A DNA stretch of 64,000 nucleotides from Alopecurus myosuroides. Taxonomy: Eukaryota; Streptophyta; Magnoliopsida; Poales; Poaceae. Position numbers and translations under genes: made by a program. Below, piece by piece: positions 37,943 to 49,087 of the stretch. The first letter of the stretch is position 1. Each line of letters begins with the position of its first letter. A model generated the notes under the pieces. The model was not told the DNA's origin, did no database searches, and saw only the letters and a list, made by a program, of their open reading frames with translations. The stretch lies in assembly GCA_028641055.1 (NCBI GenBank), contig CM054063.1, forward strand, positions 181,108,756-181,172,755, written 5' to 3'.

Positions 37943-39958
37943 ATGGCCTCTAACGAGCTCGTCATCCTGGAACACGAAGACGAGGTGTATGATGAGTCCA
38001 TGTGCGCTGCCCGGGAGGGATCCCAAGTGACGCAATCCGAGATCAAGTGGCTACGCGATACACGCCAGATCCTGGAAGGAGTCGCATGTCGGCTTCCGGG
38101 CGAGGAGATCATCCCTGAGCCAGAGACTAGTGAGTATGTAGTTTTCCTCGCTCTGTTTGAGCGAGGATTCGGCCTTCCACTTAGTAGACATCACTCGACC
38201 GAGTTGAGGTTTACTCGGGTCGAATCTTCCGACTCACTCTTCCTTTGTTTCTTCTCAGGTTTGCACGGAGACCCGTGCCAAGCTGTATCATAAGCTTCTC
38301 TGGACCCACCGGGACCTCACCGAGCACAACATGCGTCTCCAAGAGCAATTGGGAGGAAATGGTACCACTTTCTAACACCGAGATATCGAGTATGCTTGTT
38401 ACTGCATCGATTTTCTAACTCACGTTCTCTTTATTTTCAACAGCCATCATGGAGCAGCAGCTGATGGAGTCTATCACCAAGATCTCTTCTCTGGAAAGCA
38501 AGTGCTTCCTTCTCTATCTCGTGTTTAGTGTTTACGCCCTTTTTTCTTGCTGGCCAACTCTGCTGTCTCGATGCAGATGAGCATAAGATCTTTGCTGAGA
38601 AGCACCAGGACTACACCACACTTGCTGAGTCTGCGTAGAGAAAGATCTCGGCCCTTGAGAGTAAGCTTCTTTTCCTCTTCCTTATTCTGTTTCTACGATC
38701 CTTATTGCTCGCTAACCGGACTGTTTTTGTGCAGCAGAACATAATTTTTTTGCTGAAAAGCACCAAGACTGTCTCACTTTGGTCGAGACGTAGATGCAGC
38801 TCACTGATTGCGATGCCAAGTTCAAGGACGAGCTCCAGACTGAGAAGGCTGAGGTGACTCGGCTGAAGCTAGAGCTGGTCGATATGCAGAGGCGGAAGGC
38901 CGAGGCCGAGAAATCCAAGGCCGAGCTGGAGAAGGATGTTGCTGCCGAGATGTCCAGCCAAGAAGTATAAATCAAGGACCTCAAGGATCGGAACACCGAG
39001 CTCGAGTCCAGGGAGAGCTCTTCGCAAATCCAACTGGACAAGGCCAACTCGGATGCTGATAGGTAGCTGAGCAAGCTCTCCGCACTGAACTTGGAGCTGA
39101 AAAGTAATCCTCTTCTCTTCTCTGTGTCTTCTAACTCTTGATCTGATCTACTGTACTAATGTTGACTTAACTCGGACAACTTATCTCACAGGAGCTTTCC
39201 CTGAGTTGGAGGGTAGCGCCCTATAGGCCATCGAGAAATCCAAGGAGAGAAGAGCTCAGGCTGGGGATGTTGTCATGGAGAGGGTTGGCATCGAGGATCT
39301 CATCGAGGCCATCAAAGCCCGAGTTATGCCCCTCAGGTCTTTTGGAGCCAACCTCCTCTCAAGTGCACTCCGGGTGTATCGGAACTTCTTGCCGGGTAAG
39401 GCGGCCCCAACGTCAATTGACGAGTTGGCCAAGTACCTTGTCCAGACCAAGGATCGCGTCAAGGCGTGGCGCGCTTCCGCAGCTCGGGCTGGTGCAGACG
39501 AGACTCTGCAGTTCGTTCTGTCCTGGTATGAGTGTCCATCAACCTCGACGCGTTCAAGACCACGCGGACCAAGTCCAAATGGTCCACGAATGAAGACCAC
39601 ATCCGAGCTCGCCAGGAAACCGCGTTCCGGCTCGCCTCCTATGCCGATACCGAGGACGAGGAGGAAGAGGAGTGGGAGGACGAGGAGAGCGGCAATGGTG
39701 AAGGAGAAGCTGAGGAGGATGAGGGCTCCGAGGAAGTCAACGAGGTGATCGAGGCTGAGGTCGACCCGACCAAAATCACCGAGACGACTATCACCCAACC
39801 ACCGAGACCGTTGCCACAGAGACGGTCACTACCGAAGCTGCCGCCCAGATCCTTAGTGTCGATACCGACGCCGCTTGCACTCCTTCGGCCGCGGCCTAAT
39901 GCTTATCAAACAATCTCAAACTTTATCAGATCCCCGGTATGCCAGGTGCATATGTAAT
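37943..39958 (+). pseudogene. antisense multi-exon coiled-coil gene of the Tat-lineage element
   Basis: The ATG at 37943 has a strong context (GCCGCCATGG) and opens MASNELVILEHEDEVYDE. Exon breaks fit GT-AG introns: donors near 38131, 38362, 38500, 38660 and 39104; acceptors near 38258, 38443, 38576, 38736 and 39191. Exons 3 to 5 encode a long charged coiled coil. Two of them repeat the motif EKHQD...TL, indicating exon duplication. The last part carries a globular stretch (GIEDLIEAIKARVMPLRSFG) and a very acidic tail. Five in-frame stops (38636, 38791, 38968, 39064, 39224) all fit CAG or CAA changed to TAG or TAA, and a 1-nt shift lies near 39520. Proteins of this kind are known from the antisense ORF of Tat elements; the role is unknown. 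An upstream in-frame ATG at 37517 exists but is probably before the transcription start. Confidence 0.6.
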
Positions 39959-40595
39959 GAATACTCTTATCTTTTGCCACTATGCTTTTAATTAAGTTTG
40001 TGCAAGACTGGCGGAATGCCGGATTGCTTTAAGTCGAATCCCCGAGTATGTTTTCTTATCCACTCGGTTTTTTTCTTCTCTGCTCTTGCCTACCACTTGT
40101 GGTTTTTTGACAGTCGAGTCACGAGATTTCAAAAACCAGGTTTATAATATTCCCAACTGTGAGATAGGAACTAAAACTGCCCAACACTTAGCCGAACACA
40201 AAAGAAACAACATCTTATGTCGGTTGATTAACTCTTTCTTTCCTTAGTAGTTTTTTATGTGACCATTGACCCTTAGCTTGTTATCTTGCTTGCCATGAAG
40301 CCGGGTTTCAGACAGCAGCAAAGTCAAAGAGTTGGCCCTTAGGTTTAAGTGCACTACTAAACTTACACACAAAATTCCGAGATGACTAACCGACATAAAA
40401 GGGTAAAAAGCAAGTACACAGAGCAAGTTAGGCATAGGAAGTCCCCGAGTTCCTTCTCGGGGCGCCGACATAGATTCAACTCAGTAAGGATATACATACA
40501 ATGAATTTTACGGAATGAAAACGACGGAGTAGAGCTACATTCCAGGGGCGCTTAATTTCTTCTCCGGACTTGTCCATCCTGTTCTTCTCTGGTTC
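39959..40595. other. spacer between the antisense gene and integrase
   Basis: No ORF of note. The two convergent genes end here, so it should hold both 3' ends; I see no clear polyadenylation signal to report. Confidence 0.4.
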
Positions 40596-41660
40596 CTATG
40601 CATCGATGAGATAGTATGCATCATTTTGCAGAGCGTTGCTCACAATGAACGGCCCTTCCCATGGAGGGGGAAGTTTGTGCATCTCGGTTGTGCGTTGCAC
40701 CAGCCTAAGCACTAGATCACCTTCTTCGAACACCCGTGGGCTTAGTTTCCGGCTATGATAGCGTCTCAGATTCTGTTGATATACAGCTGATCTCGACAGA
40801 GTTAATTCTCTTGCTTCTTCTAGCAAATTAACATCATCTTCTCAGGCTACTCTTGCCTCTGCCTCTGTATAGAGGGTCACTCTCGGTGAGTCGTGCTCTA
40901 TGTCGGTGGGCAACACGGCCTCTGCTCCATACACCAAGAAAAATGGTGTGTACCCGATAGATCGGTTAGGGGTAGTCCTTAGACTCCACAACACCGCTGG
41001 TAGGTCATCTAGCCAACAACTCGGGGTTCGCTGTAATGGCTCAATCAACTGAGGTTTAATTCCGGATAGAACCATGCCATTGGCTCTTTCAACTTGCCCA
41101 TTTGATTCCGGATGCGCGAACGACACAATGTCTAGTCGGATCCTCTTCTCCTTGCAGAACCGAGCAAAATATCCCTCAGCAAAATTTGATCCATTATCCA
41201 AGATGATCCCATGCGGGTAGCCATATCTCAGGATAATATCCTTTAGAAAGGTCACATCTATGTGCCCATCACACTTCCAGATTGGCTTCACCTCAATCCA
41301 CTTGGTAAATTTGTCAACCATGACCAAGATGTGTGTCATGTTGCCCCGAGCTGGCTTGAAGGGCCCCACCATGTCGAAGCACCATACTTCAAATGGTCAA
41401 GTGATAGGAATGGTCTTGAGCTTGAAAGCTGGCATATGGATCTTGCTAGCCTATCTCTGGCACCCATTGCACTTCCTTACTAAATCTTCTGCTTGCTGCA
41501 AGGCAGTGAGCCAAAAGAAGCCATGCCAAAATGCTTTCTTCAGTAGAGCCCGAGATGAGGCGTGGTGCCCACATTTCCCCTGATGCAACTCTTAGAGGAT
41601 CTCTTCTCCCTCTTCTGGTTCAACACAGCGCTGGAGCACGCCCGTGGTACCTCTCTTGTG
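40596..41660 (-). pseudogene. integrase of the Tat-lineage element
   Basis: The N-terminal zinc-binding region is readable as HQGKCGHH and CNGCQ below 41660. The catalytic core (40842-41372) keeps all three acidic positions: VDKFTKWIE, ILDNGSNF, and HPESNGQVERAN. The C-terminal part (40596-40826) has the usual PRVFEEGDLVLR and GPFIVSNAL phrases. It is separated from the core by a TGA at 40842 that fits CGA or CAA changed to TGA. Other stops lie between the zinc region and the core. It would insert element cDNA into the chromosome, but this copy cannot be translated whole. Confidence 0.75.
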
Positions 41661-41823
41661 CAATTCTTTGTTGATGATGGTGTAACCCTTAGATATTCTC
41701 TGTATATGCCTGGCCGAGATCTCATCACTCGGCAAAGTTCCATCTGCCAGGTAGGACATTATAGGCTGGGCTCGACCCGGTATTGGCCGGAGAGGAAAAA
41801 TTGGCTCATCAATCTCCATAGGT

Positions 41824-42460
41824 TCAGCCGACATGACATGCTCCGAGATAGGAACGAGTCCCCGAGTCCTGCGAGGCAGTCCCCGAGATGAAGGAGGCAG
41901 TCCCCGAGTTCTCCATGATGCACCCCACATCTACCTCCATTGGAACAGCTTCTGGTTCCGGATTAGCTGGGACAAAGATTGAATCCGACTCGGGCGATGG
42001 TTTGATGGACGGCTTCCAGAGATGCTCTAGAGCATTTCCTGCCAGGATAGCCTGCCGAGATGAACCCAACTTGGACAGAGCATCAGCGGCATCATTTTTA
42101 GCTTGGTGTATATGATGAAACTCACATCCATCAAAGAATCCCGAGATATTTTGGACGAGGAACCGATATGATGCCATGTTGGCATCCAACGCGTCCCAAG
42201 TACGATAGGCTTTCTGAACCACCAAGTCCGAATCACCATAGCATATTATTTGGCGAATACCAATCTCCTTGGCTACTTCCAGTCCATGGGCTAAGGCCTC
42301 ATACTCGGCCACATTATTGGATGCTGCAAAACGAATCCGCAGGACATACTTGAGCTGAACGTTCTTGGGGGAGGTGAGCACAACACCAGCACCGAGACCA
42401 TCTTTCACCTTGGAGCCATCAAAATGAATTCGCCAGTAATTTTTTTTCCGGCAGTGGAGG
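41824..42460 (-). pseudogene. second, archaeal-type RNase H of the Tat-lineage element
   Basis: The domain begins near WRIHFDGS and keeps the four acidic catalytic positions: FDGS, NVAEYEAL, YGDSDLV and AKNDAADALS. A duplicate RNase H of this type, downstream of the Ty3-type one, is diagnostic for the Tat/Ogre lineage, where it is thought to supply the activity the first has lost. The frame is shifted relative to the upstream domain at a run of eight A on the minus strand (about 42440-42447), a probable slippage indel. About 120 residues follow, of low conservation, before the integrase zinc region. Confidence 0.75.
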
Positions 42461-43612
42461 CTCATATTGCATCTCGGTCCAATCAACAAAGAAATCTGCT
42501 AGGGCTTGAGACTTGATGGCTTCTCTTCTTGCGTACATTGGGGTGTAAGCAACCAGCTCAATGGCCCATTTGGTTACTCGGCCACTTGCATCCTTGTTTC
42601 CCATGATCTTCGAGATGGGGTCAATACTCACCACTGTGATTGGATGCTCATGGAAATAGTGCTTGAGCTTCTTGGCAGCCATATAGACTCCATATGTCAT
42701 CTTCAGGTAGTCAGGGTAATTTTGCTTTGAGTTGGAGATCACCTTGCTGAGATAGTACACTGGCCTCTGAATAGATTTTCCTTCCTCTTCTGGCTCCACT
42801 ACTACCACCACAATAACAACTCGGTTGGTATCTGCAATATAGAGCAACATGGGCTCCTTGGGCAGTGGAGATGCCAAGATGGGAGCCGTACCCAACATGG
42901 TCTTCAGATCTCGGAAAGCCGCATAAGCTTGCGGAGTCCATACAAACTTGTCACTTTTCTTCATTAGCTGGTACAGAGGTAGGGCCTTCTCTCCCATTCT
43001 CCCGATGAACCAACTAAGGGAAGCCAAGCAGCTGGTGAATTTCTGTACATTTTTCAATGATCTCGGTAGAGACATGTTCTTAATCGCTCTTATCTTGGAG
43101 TGGTTGGCCTCGATACCTCGGCTGGATACGAGGAAACCGAGTAAATTTCTCGGCGGGACACCAAAGGTGCACTTGGTCGGGTTCAGCTTCATCCGGTACT
43201 TTCACAGATTTGCGAATGTTTCTTGGATATCATCTAGGCGTGTGTGTTTCTCCTTGGTCTTGATGACTATATCATCCACATACACCTGCACATTTTTACC
43301 AATTTGCTCGTGCAAACACTTTTGCATGCATGTCTGGTATGTGCCACCAGCATTTCTCAAACCGAAGCACATGACACGATAGCAATAAGCCTCGTACGGG
43401 GTAATAAAGGCAGTCTTTATTTGATCATATGGGTTCAAAGGAATCTGGTGAAAAACAGAGTAAGCATCTATGAATGATAGCAGCTCACACCCGACAGTGG
43501 AATCGATCACTTGATATATCCGGGGCAACGAGAATGGATCTTTCGGGCATACCGAGTTGAGCTGCTTGAGCCATGGCCACCACCTCATGTATCTTCTTCT
43601 TCTCGACAGCAA
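42419..43612 (-). pseudogene. reverse transcriptase and Ty3-type RNase H of the Tat-lineage element
   Basis: 43202-43612 carries the palm: DPFSLPRI, LSFIDAYSVFHQIPL, CFGLRNAG and the active site YVDD (QVYVDDIVIK). After a stop near 43200, 42419-43192 carries the thumb (MKLNPTKCTFGV, LGFLVSSRGIEAN) and the RNase H-like region (LLYIADTNRVVIVVVVVE, then QRPVYYLSKV). The first acidic residues of this RNase H are not recognisable, which fits the known decay of the Ty3-type RNase H in this lineage. It would copy element RNA into DNA inside virus-like particles; here it is interrupted. Confidence 0.8.
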
Positions 43613-44066
43613 TGACTAAGGACTCGGCTAACTGAGATCCAGCTGAGGCACACTCCAGAGAGCGCATGTAATCAACCGAGATGGTGATGATACCATTGGG
43701 ACCCGAGAGCTTCATCTTCAGATAGGCCGCATGAGTTGAGGCCATGAACTTGGACATGGCTGACCTGCCGAGTAGAGCATGATAAAGGCTCTAAAGATCA
43801 ACCACCTCAAATTGCAGGCACTCAGTTCGGCATTTCTCTCGGGTACCGAAAAGCACATCGATCAATATCCTACCCATAGGGGCACAAGATACTCCCGGCA
43901 CAATAACGTGGAAGGTAGTCCGGCTAGGTTGCAGCATGTTCTCGGAAATACCGAGCTTCACCATTGCATCTCGGTACAGAATGTTGATGTTCCTCCTATT
44001 GTCAATCAACACCTTGGTGAACTTCACGTTGATCTCGGGCTCAATGAAGGTTGGGTCCAGCACCAA
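43613..44066 (-). pseudogene. aspartic protease region of the Tat-lineage element
   Basis: 43791-44066 reads as a retropepsin-like domain: KVLID, then NRRNINILY, then AMVKLGI and FHVIVPG. In the family the motif after the aspartate is normally GG or GS followed by NILY. Here it is DNRR, so the active-site loop looks altered. A stop near 43790 separates it from the linker (43485-43757), which leads into the reverse transcriptase. Confidence 0.65.
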
Positions 44067-44164
44067 GGCGTAACTTCCCGGGTTAGGTATGATCTTGGGA
44101 TGATCCGCCCGAGACTAGACAATATCTTGCTCACACCAGTACATGTATTCCGACACAACCGACA

Positions 44165-46730
44165 TCACCGCATTGACCTCCTTTGCGCGCCTGCGCAAGC
44201 TCTGCTTGTCATCCGGCTCGGTGATGAACACCATATAGCTTGGTGGTGCTCCTGGTAATCATTTTGGCCTCTGCAGCCAGCATGGTTCTTGTAGTAGTTG
44301 TTGCTTTTGCGGTTGTTGTTTTTGGCTCCCTGAGCTACTTGATTCACGTTCTCGGGCCTCCTCTGGTTCCCTACAGATCTTGGGGCTGCTCCCATAGGTT
44401 GAACATTTGCACCCTAGAGTGGCAGAGGTGGAGGCGGAGTCAAGGCACCGAAACCCTCGCTCTTGATCCGGTCCCACCAACTACACTGCCTAGTAGTGTG
44501 GTTAGCCGGCCTACTCGGATGCCGAGTGTGGTAGCTGCACGGCCCATCTCTCATTGTTGCAAAGGTGAACCTCTGTTGGTCATCTCCAGTCTTCTTCTGG
44601 TCCGTCCACTGCTTCTTGTAGTTCTGGTTCTACCCATACTGGGGCCCAGTGTTCTTTTTCCTCTGGCTGCTTCCTGCATCAGGTTGATCCGGATCAACCG
44701 CAGCTACATGGTTCGAGCCATAGCGGATATCCGGCCTATCATCTCTTCCTTGTTCCAGAAGTCCGGGAGGTCATTCCGCCTGGAGGATCCGGCACCATCA
44801 TTGTCGTGATGCCTTCTACTCGGGTCAACCGAGTCCAGTAAAGGCGGTGTCGGATCTCCCAGAGCATACATGTCAGCGATCTTGATGGTCTCGGCCAATG
44901 TACTCGGCATCTCCCTTTGCAACTTCTGCCAAAGCATGCTGCCATGCCTGCACCCTTGTGCAAACCAGGAAATGGCCTAGGACTCATTCACCCCTTCACA
45001 GGTGTTCCTCAGTGTACTCCACCGAGTAAGATAATCTCGGCCAGTCTTGTCTTCTCTCTGCTTGCATGCAGAGAGTTGATGTGGTCGGTTTGGCCTCCGG
45101 TAGGTGCTGGTGAAGTTGCTGATGAAAGCATCCGAGAATTCTAGCCAGCAGTTGATGTTGTCTCTCGGCAAGTTGTTCAGCTAGATCCTAGCCGGGCCCT
45201 CCAACACTTGGGGCACATATCTCACCGCCCTTCGGCGGTTACCACCGGCAATGTGCACGGCAGTGACATAATCATTGAACCAATCTTCTGGCTTGGTGCT
45301 ATCGTCATAACTTTTTGTCCCCCTAGATAGCTGGAACTTGGACACAACCGGCTCATTCATGATCCGGGGACCAAAACAGAGCTGTCCCGGAGGGCCTTGC
45401 TCCTCCATCTCCTCCGACAGATAGGTTCTGTTGAGCTTGTATCTTGCATCACTCGGCTGCACCACTTGGGGCCACAATCGAGCACCGAGTACTCCAGCAT
45501 CCGCCAGGTGGTCGTATCTCGGATACCCGGCCTTCTCCATTTCTGAGTAGCCATCATTGTATCGGTCTTGACGTCTAGCTCCGGGTTGCGGTTGAGCCGG
45601 GTTGACCACCGGCTGGCGAGAAGGACCATCTCGGTTGCAGTTGTTCCCGGCTGCCTGAATTCGGTCGGCAGCATGCCCTCCTTGCCTGAACTCGGTCGGC
45701 AGCATGCCCACCTTGAGCAACATGTCCCTGCCCGGTCTGGCCCTATGCAACGAACTGTTTTCCGGCGCCAGACGGGTCGTAGACCTGGATCTGCTTGTTC
45801 TTCCCGGAGTTCACACTCCGAGCTCGTTCGCCCCCGAGATGGGGAGAAGAGGCTTGGCCTATAGATTTCCCACCATTGGAGTGGACCATCTGAGAAGCAC
45901 CTGCCCCCAGATTCGCCTTCTGGAAAGCCTCATTTTGCCTGCTTGCCTCCATAACAAGCTCATTAAGTCGGTCCTGCTGCCTAGCGCGAGCTTCACCGGT
46001 CAAATGCGGCAAATCGACAGCAACTGCCTCAGCAGCTCTAAGGTTCTTAGCAGGAGAACTATATTTGGGCCTACCAGCCGAGGTGCCACTAACATATTTA
46101 CTAGCAGCCCTACCATATCTAGCCATCTCGGCACCGAGATCATGACCTCGGTTCCGCACAGCACCTAACCGACTAGGATTCTTCATAATAGGAGTAAAAC
46201 CATGAGCCTTGTTGTACTCGGACATGTCGACATTGAATGCTTGCCTGGTTTTCGACATCTTGACAGCCTCTACGAGAATGGCCTGGGGTTTCTCCTCGAG
46301 TTGCTGCCGCACCACTGCCGGAACCGCATCAGCAGCTACTGGCAAGCTCAGCTTCTCAATGACATCAGCGAATGGAGGTGGCCTTGGAGTCGGTGTAGAG
46401 AAAGGCTTGTAACCCGGTTAGTTCACGTCTCTCTCCATTGGCTTGTGAGCTGGCCGAGCCGACTTGCCAGCAGTCTCGGTGACATCGGTCGCGCTCTTCT
46501 CGGCTGCAGGAGCTAGACCGGTCATCATCACCTCCATGCTACCCACGGAGCGATTGATACGCTGGCTGCGGACGGCGAGAATGGCAGGAGGATCCGCAAC
46601 AACGAGCACCACCTCGGGGTACCCGCGGATAACCGCAGTGGCGACGTACACCAAATGCGCGAAGAAACTGATGACAGAGCCGCCTGCGGGCATGGACCTA
46701 CCGCCGAAATCACCAGCATTGTCGGTGATG
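44165..46730 (-). pseudogene. gag of the Tat-lineage element
   Basis: Broken minus-strand frames run from about 46730 down to 44165. The capsid-like core is in the 44977-45750 stretch: KPEDWFNDYVTAVHIAGGN, ARI-stop-LNNLPRD, then CWLEFSDAFISNF and KTGRDYLTRWSTLRN. This is the conserved retrotransposon gag pattern. Several stops (45181, 44974, 45743) fit TGG to TAG or CAG to TAG. A 31-bp tandem duplication at 45652-45713 also shifts the frame. The N-terminal region is low in conservation and rich in Ala and Gly; I cannot fix the start codon. No intact zinc knuckle is seen near 44300-44500. Confidence 0.7.
45652..45713. repeat. 31-bp tandem duplication in gag
   Basis: Units 45652-45682 and 45683-45713 begin TGCCTGAA and share TCGGTCGGCAGCATGCCC. 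Because 31 is not a multiple of three, it changes the reading frame. Confidence 0.75.
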
Positions 46731-46832
46731 AAGTCGAGGGAGCCGAATCTGTGGACAAGGCTACAGACCACGTGCTCGCCCGAACGAAGTAGAGGTCCCA
46801 TCCGGATAGAGACCCCAGCCAGCGCCGCTGCT

Positions 46833-46851
46833 GGACCCACGGTGGGCGCCA
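46833..46851 (-). other. primer binding site of the Tat-lineage element
   Basis: On the minus strand this reads TGGCGCCCACCGTGGGTCC, two bases after the LTR. I cannot name the tRNA with certainty. Confidence 0.65.
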
Positions 46852-47195
46852 ACTGTTGTGGTGAGGTAAAGACATATGCCATGTGATGGCTTGAGATTGG
46901 GGCCGATGGACACTGTGGGTATCCGGGGAGGGATTGCATGCCTAGACGGCACGCTCACTACACTGCAAACACAAGGATCTACCCAGGTTTGGGGCCCCCG
47001 TGTGGAGGTCACACCCCTACTCCTGCCTGTCTGTCTATATCAATGTGTAACCGGGTACAAATGTGGTTCCTCAAGCTCACGGAGCTAGAGGAAGAAGAAG
47101 CTCTCTCTCTTTCCTCTGTAAGGAAAATGTCTACCGGTTGCACTCTCTGGATTGTCTAGCCTCGTCCCGCCTCATCGCCCCTGCGCAAGAGGGGT

Positions 47196-47222
47196 GTGGC
47201 CACCTTATATACTGGTGGCCAC
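47196..47222 (-). promoter_or_regulatory. TATA box inside a perfect inverted repeat (5' LTR copy)
   Basis: Nine-base arms GTGGCCACC and GGTGGCCAC surround TTATATACT. The loop is identical to that of the partner LTR at 36457-36465. Confidence 0.6.
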
Positions 47223-47485
47223 TGATGGATAGTACAGGGTTAGGCGTAGAACACTGTGCCGTAGCGCACGCTCTCTGCCATACGCCGAAAGTCTTCTCCT
47301 CCGTAGCCGCTGCCATGTCCTGCCCCCCTTGTCAGAGACAGGACGTGGCCTTGCCCATGCCCTGCACTGCTCTGCTGTACGTGTACACGTCATCACGCCT
47401 AGTAAGTTGAACCGCACATGCGTACTCTCCCGCGATCTTCGGGATCTCAACTGCTCCATTGACCTCGCTCCGGGATGGATAGATC

Positions 47486-49087
47486 TTTTTTTTTTGACTT
47501 TTTCTACTGTAGGGAAAAGAACCCCACAGCCTTTTATTGATAGTTATAAGAAAGGTTCAACAAATTACAGCAGACAGGCCTCTAGGGGAGGCTATCTATC
47601 CAACTTTTTACAGACAGGGACTTCTCCTTCTGAAACCTATGTACATGTATATACATGTCATTAGCAAATCTATTCCTCCAAACAGAAAATTTTGGTCTAT
47701 CCAATCTAAAAATTGCATCATTCCTAATCTTCCAAATGTTCCAGCAAGAAATGAAGGCCACTTCCAAGAAGAAATGTTTATCAAAACTTTTCCTAGCAAA
47801 CCTTGCCTTTGAAAGCAAATCAACTCCCTGTGACCAATCAATGCCCAGATAATTCCACACTCTGCTGCTAAAATTGCATTGAAAGAAAAGATGATCTCTA
47901 TCTTCATAGCAGTCTCCAATACATAGAGCACAATTATCATTATCAGTTACAGTCCATTGTCTCCTTCTCAGTAGATCTTTTTTATTCAGTCTGTCATTAA
48001 TCAGTAACCATGAAAACATTTTAATTCTCATCATGCATTTGCTTTTCCATGGCCACTGTATAACAGGACAAACCACAATGTCCTTATGAACATGAGCATA
48101 ATACTTAGCAGCTGTGTATCTTCCACCTTTCCAGCTACAGAGCCATTCATCATTCTTTGAAACATCCAACATAACAGAGTCCATCCAATCCGAGAGGATA
48201 AGCAAATCATCAAAAGCTTGTGGTGACAAAGGCAGGTGGAACCCCTCCTCCCTATCCACCAAGTTCATGATAGTCCAAACTGATGCCTTCTCATCCTTGG
48301 CAAACGAAAAAAGTCTGGGTAGCCTAAGCTGTAGTGGCAAAGTAGAACCTCCAATCTCCCAGGAGTCCATCCAGAAACAAACAGATTGCCCACTATTGAC
48401 AACTGGTTTTGTGATTTCCAAGAATTTACCCACTAATTTCAGGTTATCCTTCCACCAAAAGGAGCCACATGGGTCCTCTTTATGTGGGATGGTCCCTCTA
48501 TAGTAATTATCCCAGATTAATTTAACCCAAGGCATGTCCATCTTGTTGTAAAATTTATTGACAAATTTGAGCATCAATGCATCATTCTTGCTAGAGAAGT
48601 TAGTAATACCTAAACCTCCCTTCATTTTTGGTTTACAAATCATGTCCCAAGAAGCAAGTGACTGTTTAGGAGTATCATCATTTCCTCTCCATAAACACTG
48701 TCTAATAATTCTATTTAACTGTTCCACAATCCCCTGAGGAAGATGCAGTGTGGCAAGAAAATGCACAGGGAGAGAAGTGAATACTGAGTTAACCAGTTGC
48801 AGCCTAGCTCCTTGTGATAAGAAACAAGATGATGCACACAATCTCCTCTCTAATCTTGTCACAATTGGAGTTAAATCACTGATCTTCGGTCTAGTAGTTC
48901 CCACAGGCAAACCAAGATAAGTAAAAGGCAGAGAACCAACTTGGCAACCAAAGCTCTCAGCTAGCAGAAGTAAATCATCAGGCTCCACATTGATTGGTAA
49001 CATGCAAGATTTATGGAAATTTATTTTAAGCCCTGTGGTGATTGATGCACACAGGGAGAGAAGTGAATACTTGATTCCTCTTACCGA
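47486..49087 (-). mobile_element. 5'-truncated LINE
   Basis: A run of ten T (47486-47495), which is the poly(A) tail of a minus-strand insertion, is followed by the 3' end of a LINE ORF2. Direct repeats GATAGATC at 47478-47485 and 49088-49095 flank it and are the target-site duplication. The 5' end at about 49087 is truncated, as is usual for LINE insertions primed at the target. Confidence 0.8.
47582..49050 (-). pseudogene. LINE ORF2 C-terminal part (reverse transcriptase thumb and zinc-binding domain)
   Basis: The frame is open from the truncation to the stop at 47582, about 490 LINE-derived codons. It contains LKINFHKS and LGLPVGTTRPK, typical of the RT region after the palm in plant LINEs, then the zf-RVT domain near the end, with CALCIGDC, HLFFQC and SSRVW spaced as in the family. 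The endonuclease and most RT palm motifs are absent because of truncation. The 604-codon ORF that runs to 49396 has about 110 N-terminal residues from the LTR of the host element and is a chance fusion. The remarkably open frame suggests a fairly recent insertion. Confidence 0.8.

Noticed and set aside
37253..38112. Long minus-strand ORFs opposite the antisense gene
   Set aside because: They are shadows of a GC-rich leader and first exon, with no recognisable domain.
45181..46886. Plus-strand ORFs opposite gag of the Tat-lineage element
   Set aside because: They mirror the minus-strand gag, which has the recognised core motifs.
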